A stretch of 60,000 bases of DNA, taken from NCBI RefSeq assembly GCF_964340395.1, contig NC_135556.1, positions 19,586,142-19,646,141 of the forward strand. Reading direction: 5' to 3'. Positions 36,036 to 47,869 of this stretch are shown here, in pieces. Within the stretch, counting starts at the first letter, position 1. Each line of letters begins with the position of its first letter. Source of the stretch: Glandiceps talaboti. Its lineage: Eukaryota; Hemichordata; Enteropneusta; Spengelidae. Below the pieces are notes generated by a model. The model was not told where the DNA came from and did no database searches. It saw nothing but the letters and a program-made list of their open reading frames with translations. Both the position numbers and the translations under genes were made by a program.

Positions 36036-38084
36036 CATTATCAATAAATCTAATGAGCAGAATGATAAAAATCTGGAATGCTTTAATCTTGATGTTTCGA
36101 AATGAATATGACTGCCTTAAACTATTCATGAAGGCTAGTATATATTTAGACACATTTTTATATGTTTAATGTATATCCCACTCAACTGCCTCAGTATTAA
36201 CGCTTTATCATTCCCCAGTGTGCTGAACAACATGCAAACCTTCACTTCCAATCTCTATTCATCACATCATGACATTCAATTCCCAAAACTCATTTGCATA
36301 ATTACAATCATGTGACTGGACAGTTGATAAACCATACCTACATGTAATCAATGTTTTTCATTCCACTTGAATTTATTTGTCTTTCGTAAAAAAAAAAAAA
36401 CATGAACCAACCCTGTATGGATTTAGTGCAGAGATTCATATTCACAATGTATGTTAAGTATGCACGGATAGGCCTGTACTATATATTCGACCTTCATCTA
36501 GCTGAGAACACAGCATGACATTTCATACCTGACTACATCTTTATTCATCTTCTCTTGTTCTGAGCACAGTGAGTAATTAAATGACCCTAGGTAAATGTAC
36601 ATGGACAGAAAACAAACTAAACCAATGAATTTGAAAAGGTCAAACGTCAACCAATAACAGAGTAGAATTTTGTTGACCTTTTCAAAATAGATTGACTGCT
36701 GATCTCAAATATTTACTAAACAATGCACCACACTACATGTATATGCTGTTCACAAGGGGTGCATGTATATAACAATGAGATGAGATACAAGACACGCCAT
36801 ACATGTATCCTGGTAAAATATATAATAATGATCGATAACAAATACCAAATCTTTACGAATGGGATTATTGTCCTCACAAAGGAATCAACATCTCAAATTC
36901 ACACTTGATGCATTTTATGCCTCAGATGCAGTCAATAGTTGATGACAATATGGATTCCTTTCATGAAAGTCATAATCTCTCCAATTTGCTTTAATTAGGT
37001 GAAAATGCTCTTGAAGGAAGGCCTTAACAAAGGGATTTCTTTTGAATAGAAATAATTTACGCTGGTTGCACTTTTACTTTTAGATGTATGTATGTTATAA
37101 TTTATATATTAATGACGGCATCACATAGAAGGATGTGAACTACTAAACACAGGTAAAATGGAATTACATTATAACAAAATCAGCTTTATCACATAAAAGT
37201 TATATATTTATGTCATCAAATTTGCAAAATCATATTTCTTCATACTTTATGAATCTAGATCGCACTACATACAATTCTGCTATTCAAAGATATTTTCATT
37301 GATCCACAAGTATGCTGTGTAATATATGACTGATGAGCTTCAAGTCAAATTTTAGCTTTTAGCTGTGAGTAATTTGCGATGATAATTTGTTTGGCTATTT
37401 AATACCCTTAGTATTCCTTGCCATCACCTCCTCCCACCCACCCACCCACCCTACACACACATACATCAAAATGCAAACTATAAAAGCGTGACTTATTCAT
37501 CAACACTTTTTGATAAGACATTACATATTTTTAATTTCATGCTCCATGTAAACTGTTGGCATTGCCTACATATGGTAAAAAATTGGTATTGGAGGTGGCT
37601 GACAATTTCCAAGGAATAATCCTCATATTTATTCCACTTGAATTACTTGATATTTTCATAAATATAACATGTTTGTGAGGTTTTCTAACCATATACCATA
37701 ACAAGATTGCAAACAAGCAGTCATCATAAATGTCAATCAACTAATTTGAATTTGACTCTTTCTACAGAATTTTACACATCCACCCATTTGATAACCTGTC
37801 AGTTAAGACAATTTGTAATTCATAGAACACTAATGATTAAATTCTTCAAAAGAGAACTTGTTACTGCCATGGCAACAAAGCTACAGAAATTCTGAAAGCG
37901 TCAAGATTGGATTTTTGTAGGCTAATAGTCATTCAAGCGAAGCTTACAGAAAAATCAGAAATTCACTTCAAGTCCTCTTGAATATTCTGACAGATTATTG
38001 GATGGTAAAAGTGAACATTGTAATCTGGACACAATATAATGGCGAGTTGTGTATATGTGTACAACTACCATATGTTATATTATC
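36036..38084. other. AT-rich non-coding stretch
   Basis: No gene recognised. It contains a CCCA tandem (37433-37451) and a CTGCCATGGCAAC X-box-like sequence near 37866-37878. Confidence 0.35.
37433..37451 (-). other. Predicted G-quadruplex motif
   Basis: The plus strand has five CCC runs spaced by single A bases, so the minus strand reads GGGT repeated, a canonical intramolecular G-quadruplex pattern. It lies in otherwise AT-rich sequence. Confidence 0.7.
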
Positions 38085-38540
38085 ATCTACCTTACCTCAA
38101 ACTGCAGTTTCATTACTTGTAACTACTACATTGCATGTTGTATAATTTGTCCTTAGTGCAGATTACTGGTTTATTACGCGCAACAACGATTATACATGTG
38201 TATTGTGTAGTTTGGGCTTACCTCCGACTGCAGTTTCATTACTTGCAATGACTACATGTAATTCGTATTTGTTACGACTATTGTTTCATTAATACATGAC
38301 TAAAAATGTACACTGTATAGTTTGTCTTCACTACAGACTATCTCTTCATTACTCAGCAACAATTACATGTACACAGTCACTCCGTAGTTTATGCTTTTAA
38401 TTAAATCAAGTAATAAGTGTACTACCACTGTTTCATTTACTTGAAATCACTACATGTACACTGCATAGTTTGTCCTTACTAAAAAAGAACTGTTTCATCA
38501 ATACTTGGAATGACATGTACATATATATTGCATAGTTCAC
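38085..38540. repeat. Degenerate tandem repeat, about 60-bp unit
   Basis: About six to seven diverged copies containing TAGTTTGTCCTTACT, CTGTTTCATTACTTG and ACTACATGTACA. Confidence 0.7.
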
Positions 38541-38994
38541 TTTAATCTTATGACTGTGACAGGAATGTCAAGAAAGGCCTCTCTTTTACATCTAGATGCA
38601 ACCGATGACATCAATCACTGCGAAAAGGTGATGGTCAATCTGAACACGTTTCCTGAATTTGAAAACTTTGTGATTCCTATTACCAGATCATGTCATGCAC
38701 AACCATGATTGCCAATCAGTTACAAACGTCCTCATTTGGCTACTTCTCCCACTGCTCTTTATTCCAGCAACAGCAGCTTTTTCTTTACACAACACTCATT
38801 TTTTTTCACATACAAAATGTACTCTTTTGTCGTAACAATTCGCTGTGCCTAGTTTGAACATAAATATCGTGATCACATGGCCTACAGAGCATAGACACAT
38901 TGTGTATAGGACTAAATATAATGCAAACTCATGAACATGTAGTGTACCGACATACGACATACAAATAATGAGAATGCTCAGCACACACCCAGAT

Positions 38995-39145
38995 GCACTC
39001 ACCAGTGGCAGTCCCTGGATGGGTGAATACCCATGGTTGTTAGCAAAATTTCAAATATACCCCTTTCCCCAGAATATTTCAATGAAAAACACTTCCTTTT
39101 TAGTGAATCTTGCTTCGTCTGGGACTGCCACCACTGGGCAGATGC
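38995..39145. mobile_element. Possible small MITE with short inverted ends
   Basis: CACCAGTGGCAGTCCC near 39000-39015 and GGGACTGCCACCACTGGG near 39120-39137 are imperfect inverted copies about 105 bp apart. No target duplication is clear. Confidence 0.35.
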
Positions 39146-39854
39146 ATAACCAATAGCAAGGTGTCTGTTACTAGAACTGGGTATACATGCAAGCCATTTC
39201 ACATGTTACAAAGTAAATCCTAATATAATGACATGTACATGTACAGGTGTGTCTCCATTGCACTGTCAGTCATTCTTCATCAGCTCTAATGAGGCATTTC
39301 AAGTATGTCAGTCTGACATTGCTAATTATGTAATGCTTCACTGTACGTGTCCTTTTCTCTTTCAATTCTGTAGGAGGAATCAATTGGCACCATCTACATG
39401 CATGCTATCTTTCACACATAGATAGCTGGAGGCATTTAATCCATCAGTTACACTAAGCAATTTCCCCCAGTTTGTTTCCTGTACACTACGCTACACCTAT
39501 CTGTCTTTTAAAAAGCCCCCAACAGATTTGAGGACAACGTTATTTGGCAGACATAAAACCTTGTTCATAGTATTGACTAGGGAATCTCTTCTTTAAATTG
39601 TGATGCGATAAAGTGGGATGTATATGCACATAGTGATCAGCACGTAGTTACGTGGATAGGTACTCCTGATTGACCCATAAAACAGGATGTACATGTACAC
39701 ATTATAGTGATCAGTATAGCTTTATTGATGGTTACTACTGAATGACCCATAAACTGAAATGAAAACTAATACTGTAACTGTAACAGTAATATGGATAGAA
39801 GATGCAGTTTCCCCTGGATGTGGGATATATTTTGTATACTTTCTTGATTGTTAA

Positions 39855-40150
39855 TGAACTTGAAGATGAAGGTCAAGGTCAAATCTAGTGTCTGACTTGA
39901 AACAGACTTGTGTAATGATGTTGCATATGGCAGTTAGAATTTCCTGCATTTGCAAAGATTACCCACATGCCCTTTATACACCTCTGTTGTGTATTTAAAA
40001 GAAAGCTTACCTCTGATGACATGGGTGTTGACACTTGAATGTAGTCTTTGTCTATGTATTCAAATTCTTCAAGTTATGGTTAAGATACTAATTTCACAGC
40101 AAGTGATTACTACATTTCAGTCTGGATTGTCAAGGTTTCAAATCTAAGTG
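39855..40150. repeat. Dispersed repeat family R4, copy 1
   Basis: AAGGTCAAGGTCAAAT, then TGACATGGGTGTTGACACTTGAAT and GTCT-TGTATTCAAATTCTTCA. The same blocks recur in diverged form at 50285-51060 and, in part, at 53245-53275. Confidence 0.5.
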
Positions 40151-40739
40151 ATGTACATGTACATGCACTCCCTTATATTGTCTGACTTGCCAGGTTTGGT
40201 TGAAATTGATCTGTTGGCAGGACTCTCCACGATGGATAGACAGAAAACTATGGGTTATTCCTCTAGGCTCCTCTGGGCTGTACCCATTGAAGTCTAAAAA
40301 TTGTGATCAACAATTTCTCTGGATATATTCCTGTGATGGAAGACAGCCATAACAGAGACCCATAATGCCATCATTACATGTTGTCTGATATCAGGTGATG
40401 TACAGGTGAATTTTGCTACTCTGTTATTTATTGAACTTTCTGGACAGGATAAACACCACCTGAATGATTGAACACCTTTAGTCATCTCACAGGACAAGTC
40501 TGTATCTTCTCAAAATTGCCTTGGTGCCTCTGAATCCTAATTGAGGACAAGTATTCACCTTAATTTGTTCTTGCTTTAATGTCACCAGTTGGCCTATTGG
40601 ATTTTGAATAATGACTTACAATTCCACTAAGCCAAATTAAGTACAGCACAATAAATATCAAATCACACCCTGTCCAACATAATTAACAGTGTACTTCATG
40701 TGAGAAACTGTCATATAAACTATATAATTATGTATAGTC

Positions 40740-40905
40740 AGTGTGAAAAAATGTCAAATCAAATTATCTGACTGTACAACCAGTTTAAGAAACTATCCAA
40801 TCAAATCAAATGTACAACCAGTGTAGAAACCGTCCAATCAAATAAACTATACAAGTCAAGTAAATTCTGTGTGAGAAACTGCCCAATCAAATTAATCAAC
40901 ACCTT
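40740..40905. repeat. Degenerate tandem repeat, about 50-bp unit with CCAATCAAAT
   Basis: Three to four copies of GTACAACCAGTGTAGAAAC followed by GTCCAATCAAAT. Confidence 0.7.
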
Positions 40906-42084
40906 CAGTGTAAGGTACAATGTACAGCCGTTCCATATTATACTCGAAGATCTGTCTTTCTACTATATTCAAAAGATATTTCTTCTTCTTTCAATTCAGT
41001 TTTGTCAACAGATGAATGCACATCACTGTTCTGTGTACATAGTTTATTTGCATATTTACATAGGTTCTTACATTTCCTCAACTCAATGGGATATTTCTGA
41101 TTTTGCTCATACATTTTCAGATAATCCCGGTCTAAAAATGTGTCAAAGTTACAACTACTGTGGCTTATGGTACATTGATACAGTAGTACTTGACAGTCAA
41201 GTGAAGTAAGTATGTACACACTGCTGCTGTCACAGGTACAGACTGCACTGATGTGTTAGGACACTTGATTTAAAGCACTAAACTAACAGAATGGAAAACA
41301 CATGAATAGGTTGAACAAATACAAAGTCATTATGCATAAATAGATCATTTTGGCTCTACAAACATTATGATGGATGGCGAGTATCTTTTAGAATATAGAA
41401 ATATTAAGTATCTACATTGATCATCAACAGTTGGGTACAAAAAATCAAATGTAATTTGTCCTAAATGCAAGGTTTTGATTAAAAATTTGGTGGAACAACA
41501 TTATTTTTATGACAAAATGTGAGCTATGAATCAATGAACGGAGTTTTCACTCCAAATTGTAAATGTAAACTGGGCTGCCACGTGGATGGATTGTTGAATT
41601 GTACATCAGAATTTCTCAACAACCCAACATGATTATTTAGGACTGTCATTTAAAGACCCAAAAAAAACAGTTATTTTTTAAGAATGACTCGAAATAATAA
41701 TCAATTTTAGTCCAAATTTTATTACAAATATAAATACATACAAACCATTCTTTGACACTTTAACCATAGTTGTTGCTAGTGTACACATAACTTTCAAAAC
41801 AGTGTAAACAGTTCTACCTGATCACGTCAATGCCTTTATACTTGTATGTATGTCATTATGATGCATCTACATAGATATATTCATATTTTAACTTATTGTA
41901 TTGCTTGGTTATTATGTCATATTTTCACACATACCACATAAATTTTTACATATTACCATAACCTTTTCTTTAACACGGACAGATTTTATTTCAATACTGC
42001 TTTTGCAAATTTGTTCATTGAGTCAATGCCCAACAACTCGTTAAAATCACTGTCCCATTTCATTTAATTAGATTCACTATGATT
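40906..42084. other. AT-rich non-coding stretch
   Basis: No gene recognised. Overlapping frames on both strands at 40871-41219 look random. Confidence 0.35.
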
Positions 42085-42440
42085 GATGAAGTCTAGTGAA
42101 CAATGAATTGTGTAGATTTCATAATCTCTGATTGCTGGGGTCTAGTGGACACTGAATTGCATACATTACATTGAATTAGATATACTGATTACCTGAGTCA
42201 AATGACCACTGAATTGTCAGACTGGATTCACTGATTGCTGGGGTACAGTAAACACTGAATTACATACATTACATTGACTTACATTCACTGATCACTAGGC
42301 TCAAATGATCACTCAATTGTCTGATTGGATATCTTGACTTCTAGGGTCCAGTGAACACTGCATTGCATAGATTTCATTTCAGTATACTCAATGATTAACG
42401 GGGTCCAGTGAACACTGAATTGCATATATTTCATTTATGT
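42085..42440. repeat. Degenerate tandem repeat, about 60-70-bp unit
   Basis: About five copies containing CTGGGGTCTAGTG, ACACTGAATTGCATA and TTCATT or TACATT segments. Confidence 0.75.
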
Positions 42441-42541
42441 ACTAAAGTTACATAAAATTATGAAACAAATTAAGGTATCTTGGATTTTGATAATATTAAC
42501 TGAACAGTAAAGAAGTTGAGTAGAGCTATAGGTATCACAAA

Positions 42542-42542
<1 letters not shown>

Positions 42543-42572
<30 letters not shown>
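42543..42572. repeat. (TG)n microsatellite
   Basis: About 30 bp of TG dinucleotide. It is followed by TTGCCTTGAGATTTGGTGG, which looks like part of an unassigned dispersed repeat. Confidence 0.9.
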
Positions 42573-42576
<4 letters not shown>

Positions 42577-42744
42577 ACTTAAAATCAAAAACCACCTGAC
42601 TGATTGCCTTGAGATTTGGTGGAGGCATTTCTTTGGGTGTATAGATGAAAAATGTCTAAATGGAAGCCATCTGATGAGTGGTTTTCAAGTTACATCCAAA
42701 AGAGTGACTTTCTATCCAATCTTTCAGAGGTAAAGTGGAAGCTC

Positions 42745-43650
42745 AGACGTACAGGTGATGTCAATTATTACAGTACCAGCTTCACAACCTCACCTCCTCT
42801 GTGATGTCAGTCAGTACCAGCTCCACAACCTCACCTCCTCTGTGATGTCAGTCAGTACCAGCTCCACAACCTCACCTCCTCTGTGGTGATGTCAATTATT
42901 ACAGTACCAGCTTCACAACCCCACCTCCTCTGTGGTGATGTCAGTCAGTACCAGCTCCACAACCTCACCTCCTCTGTGGTGATGTCAGTCAGTACCAGCT
43001 CCACAACCTCACCTCCTCTGTGGTGATGTCAATTATTACAGTACCAGCTCCACAACCCCACCTCCTCTGTGATGATGTCAGTCAGTACCAGCTTCACAAC
43101 CTCACCTCCTCTGTGGTGATGTCAGTCAGTACCAGCTTCACAACCTCATCACCTCTGTGGTGATGTCAATTATTACAGTACCAGCTTCACAACCTCACCT
43201 CCTCTGTGGTGATGTCAATTTTAACAGTACCAGCTCAACAACCTCACCTCCTATGTGGTGATGTCAGTCAGTACCAGCTCAACAGCCTCACCTCCTCTGT
43301 GGTGATGTCAATTTTAACAGTACCAGCTTCACAACCTCACCTCCTCTGTGGTGATGTCAGTCAGTACCAGCTCAACAACCTCACCTCCTCTGTGGTGATG
43401 TCAATTATTACAGTACCAGCTTCACAACCTCACCTCCTCTGTGGTGATGTCAATTTTAACAGTACCAGCTCAACAACCTCACCTCCTCTGTGGTGATGTC
43501 AATTATTACAGTACCAGCTTCACAACCTCACCTCCTCTGTGGTGATGTCAGTCAGTACCAGCTCTACAACCTCACCTCCTCTGTGGTGATGTCAATTATT
43601 ACAGTACCAGCTCTACAACCTCACCTCCTCTGTGGTGATGTCAGCTAGAC
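42745..43650. repeat. Minisatellite with interspersed 44- and 49-bp units
   Basis: About 19 copies of ACAACCTCACCTCCTCTGTG plus GTGATGTCA. The unit then continues with either GTCAGTACCAGCT (44 bp) or ATTATTACAGTACCAGCT (49 bp). The two types are interspersed in irregular order, with further TTTTAACAG variants. Confidence 0.95.
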
Positions 43651-44650
43651 AACCTCACCTCTTCTACATGTATTTGTGACAATTATATATATGAGTACAG
43701 AATCAAAACAGACAAGATTGGGGCATAGAATACCATTGCTATGATGAGTATGAACCAGTGAATTACAAAATAACACAATATGCCACAAGGCATGCAAACA
43801 AGCAGAAAATGAAGTAGACGTGATGGTAAAGTCAGAAATAAGCAAGCATGGTGAAGAAACCCGAAAGATTTACAAATAGATATGACCATCTTTTACACGA
43901 CTACATACATATATATATACTTCACCTGAGGAAAAAAGATTTTTCTCTCTGACAATTTGATTATTTTTTGATTTCTTTTTATTTGGTCAGGATGACATTT
44001 GCTTTTCTCTATGATTTAATATTTCAGAAATTTGATAAGATTTCACAGAGTGCTTTTATATAAAATACTTTACGCTCTTCTTTTTGTCATCATCATCATC
44101 ATCATCACCATCATTATCATCAATAATTAATTTCTTAGGAATAGAGACAGTCAAGTTGTCAAGAACTGTGGGTAATAAGATGACTATTGATCGGTTATAT
44201 CAATAAGAATACATTAAAGGTGTCTGTTAGTCTGCCAGCTGAGGATGACAGTTTCTAATGTCAATTTAAATCCTCACAGATTGAAGTCCACTTCAGAATC
44301 ATCTCTCAATGTACATTTTGTACGTCAAGGCAATTATTACAATTCCGAGTCACATTTTAAGTCATGTGTCATTATTAGGTTTCTTGGAAACTGCAAGAAG
44401 AAAAATTAATTTTTCTGTTATGCGTTCCTACCTTTGGAATACACATTGGAGAATTATCGAACTAATTTGAATATTGTATGATAACATTTTACAGGAACAA
44501 TTACAAGTGTATTTCATGTGATTTTAAGAGGCCACAAATTTTCTTCACATTTTACAAATAGCGTTATTTATTCAGGTAGAGACTGATCACCATAGCTTAC
44601 CCAAACTACAAAATGAATTGATTATTTCAATTGCTTTGCATATTGTATCT
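43651..44650. other. AT-rich non-coding stretch with an ATC microsatellite
   Basis: A (ATC)n tract lies at 44087-44123. Nothing else recognised. Confidence 0.4.
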
Positions 44651-44651
44651 G

Positions 44652-44727
44652 TCTCAAACGAATATCAAATGACTAATTTGCATAATATGTCTCAAACGAA
44701 TATCAAATGACTAATTTGCATAATATG
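44652..44727. repeat. Exact 38-bp tandem duplication
   Basis: Two identical head-to-tail copies of a 38-bp unit beginning TCTCAAACGAATATC. The identity indicates a recent duplication. Confidence 0.95.
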
Positions 44728-46488
44728 TGACTGGATTTGACTGATTAGTTTTTTGCAAAAACAATTATTTCATGAGTTTCACAAGCAGAAATATTATTTT
44801 ATACAATGAGTAACACAAGATGAAAATGCCATCGGACTACTGAGTAGTGTTAGAGCTGATCTCTAAATTTGTAGACCTGCGTATGTGTACTGCATACAAA
44901 TGACTAGTCTGAATTCAAATGCTTTGAAGACTGGCTCATTGTACGTAAATAGTTTATTGATAGAACACTCTATAGGACTGAAAAAGAAGAAAATGGGCAT
45001 TAATTTTCATAAAATTGAACGTATCAGTGAAATGTACGTGTATTAAATAGAAATGATTTTTTTGTATGCGCAGCACAAATCAATCGTTCAAATTAATTTG
45101 CACATGCATCATGCTGACCTTGAGTGCAACATGTAATTTGCACTGCATGCTTCAAACATTGTGTGTTGCACAGCTAATGTCATTTCACTGCTTTATACTA
45201 AGTTGCTACAACAATTACGTATCTTGCTATCTCAGTTTTTGTACCGATCGATATAAAACTGTCAAAGACAGGATTACGGTAAATGTATGAAAGTGCATAC
45301 ACAACAATGGCAGCTGTAAAAACTCCCAAGGTATTCATGGTTTGAGGAATACAAGTCTTTGTTGAAGACACAGACCCCCCCCCCCCTTCTGATTTAATTT
45401 CTGTGATGTTAAAGAAAGGAATACTATTTTTTCGTTCAAATTTTGACCCAGACAGTCATCCTCGAGGTCAAATATTGAAACGCTAACAGAAGGTCATATC
45501 TAATAATATTGGAGTAGACACCTCTCTACAGTTCCTCTTACATGTACAAAAATGTATGGTTCTTGCGCTTTTGCACATACATTTTAAGACTTCAGGCTTA
45601 AAGTCATAGATAGCAGAGAGGTTTAGATACATGTTAGAATGCGTACGCCTACGGGAGCATTACCATGCAGGCGTACACGTCATAACGCGTACAAAGATGT
45701 TTTAGCTATGCATTCTGAAAACAAACGTGAAAAACATTGGAATGTGAATGCGTGCGTTGACATCTTCTGACCAGAAGGCCAGACACATGACTTTGTTTTC
45801 TAAATTGTCCGTATTTTTGCCATTTTTCCTGTAACTACCCAAACCAAAAACTGAACAATTAGTTTAAAGTTATGCTTCCGAACATTCATATAAAAAATAC
45901 AACATTTAATACAAGAAAAATGACGAAAACACATATTTACAGTTCTGTGTAGACCACCATTTTGACGTAGCATCGTCTGATACAGAACGCCTGACTTGCT
46001 TCGAATCACGTGACTATGACGCTACACATATAGAACACACGTAAATAAGCGCATCTAATCCTCTCTAATGTCAATGGTATTGTAACTGGAAGGACAACAG
46101 CACAACAATTTTTTACTACAAAATGGACTCACTGATTACATGATATAGTTCATCTTTACTGATGTATGATTTGGACATCCCCGGAAACATCAAGATTAAC
46201 TAGAAGGTCCATGTAGTCATTGAATCTAATTTGCACGACATGATCATTATGTCATCAGCAAGTTTTCATCGACACATTCTAACAAATTTACAAATATTCT
46301 TAGTCAGTAATAATTTTAGTGTTAAAGATTTCTGACCCAAAATTATATAATTTCAATAGTTGCGTGGTTTTGTTACTAGCCACACTTCATAGAGCTTCAA
46401 GAAAAAGAGATTATTGGGGTATATGTGTTATCATCACAAGAGGTTTTGCCATAAACCCTTACTAAAAACCCTAAATGGCTGAACAAAT
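44728..46488. other. Non-coding stretch with a CpG-richer block
   Basis: Contains C12 at 45375-45386. The block 45630-46050 has several CpG, a GTACGCCT / AGGCGTAC dyad (about 45634-45674) and a CACGTG E-box near 46006. A short ATG frame MAAVKTPK followed by a GT lies at about 45308. None amounts to a supported gene. Confidence 0.3.
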
Positions 46489-46491
46489 GTA

Positions 46492-46570
<79 letters not shown>
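46489..46570. repeat. (TG)n microsatellite with TGTA edges
   Basis: Long TG run flanked by TATG and ACATACATAC tetranucleotides. Confidence 0.97.
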
Positions 46571-46572
<2 letters not shown>

Positions 46573-46697
46573 ATACATACATAATAAAGCTGTAATAAAG
46601 GGAAATAAGTCCGAGGACAATTTTTCTTTAAGTTGTTTATTATACTTTAAAACCTAATTTGGTTATTGTTCATCTGCAATCAGTACATGGGCTTTTA

Positions 46698-46779
46698 ACA
46701 CAGACACAGACACAGACACAGACACAGACACAGACACAGACACAGACACAGACACACAGACACACAGACACACACACAT
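46698..46779. repeat. (CAGACA)n microsatellite
   Basis: About 80 bp of the hexamer CAGACA, ending in CACACA. Confidence 0.95.
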
Positions 46780-47869
46780 AATATTTGACTCTTACATTCG
46801 TACATGTACTAAAAAGTCATTTGCATGGACATTTTGGGACACTAATTTTTTATGAGCATACTACAATATAGAGCAAAATTGGCAATAGTCATTTTATGAG
46901 AGTAGCAACAGCAAAATTCATGAGCTTGTAATTTGCATGTTCTCATGTTTTGAACATATCTCAGACAAATTTTACAGGGTTATCGCTAAATCTAACTCTT
47001 TGTCAGGGATAAATGAATATACAAATAAACTGTTTTTAAACAATTTCATTTTAGTAGTGACTTTCTAATCAAAGTTGAAAATCAGATATAATTTCAATGT
47101 CTAAAATGAATTAATATTTCTAAATATAATATGTTAAAGAAAGCAACGTTAATCACCTTATAGTGAATGTTAAGATGTTAACATTGAAATCAAAATGCAC
47201 GTTTCCTTCTCAAATTAGCACTTCTCTGATAACTTTTCAATAATTTGTACTCACTGTATAGCATCGACTAACATAATATACACTTGCATTTTATATATCA
47301 TACGTATCATGGCTATGATGTTATGTATTGATTTATACTCTGGCCCTGGGAAGATCAATATTGTATCAACTAATCTTGGCCATCATCTATTTAATTGGAT
47401 TAAAAGAAGGTCACCTCAATTAGGAATAAAGACCTAAAAATAGAACTTAATACATTGGCAGCACATCTTCATGTTCGTATTTTAATGTGAAAACAGTCAG
47501 ATAAGATTTATTCCAGCGTACTGAGTAAACTAAAGCTACATTTTATACTGTCAAAATGATTATGTATATGGATGGGTGTCTAAACATTCTCACTTATCAT
47601 TTGCAACTGGAATACTGTGAAACAATAAAATAATGTTAATCAGATTAGATGTAAACTGAATGCTTTCTATAAATACAAAAGGAAGCCATGTGATTACATT
47701 CTCGCAAACCAGAGCTGAAATTTCTTCTGTGACACTGTGAAATATCTAGAAGGTGTGTCTTTGATGGTGCCATAAAAGAGGCTGTGGTTTACGGCAGTGA
47801 TTGTTGGGGTTCTGTAAATCCATTCTCCCAACTAGTGATTCCATGTTTACAAACAATACCCCCTTGAGA
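46780..47869. other. AT-rich non-coding stretch
   Basis: No gene recognised. 47755-47850 shares TTTGATGGTG-CATAAA-GAGGC-GTGGTTTA with 57730-57780, and a TGTAAA-TCC-TTCTCCCA motif with 59960-59990. Confidence 0.35.

Larger units (their letters stand above)
38541..40739. other. Non-coding stretch with dispersed repeats
   Basis: Contains a weak inverted pair around 38995-39145 (CCAGTGGCAGTCCC and GGGACTGCCACCACTGG) and a repeat of family R4 at 39855-40150. Open frames at 38796-39202 and 40294-40497 (minus) have no recognised family. Confidence 0.35.

Noticed and set aside
38999-39202. Minus-strand frame ending at a good GT donor (ACTG|GTGAGT)
   Set aside because: The translation matches no cyclase segment or other family, and the donor-like site lies in the inverted end of a probable small MITE.
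40294-40497. 67-codon minus-strand frame with several Cys and Trp
   Set aside because: No domain recognised, no supporting splice sites, and length expected by chance.
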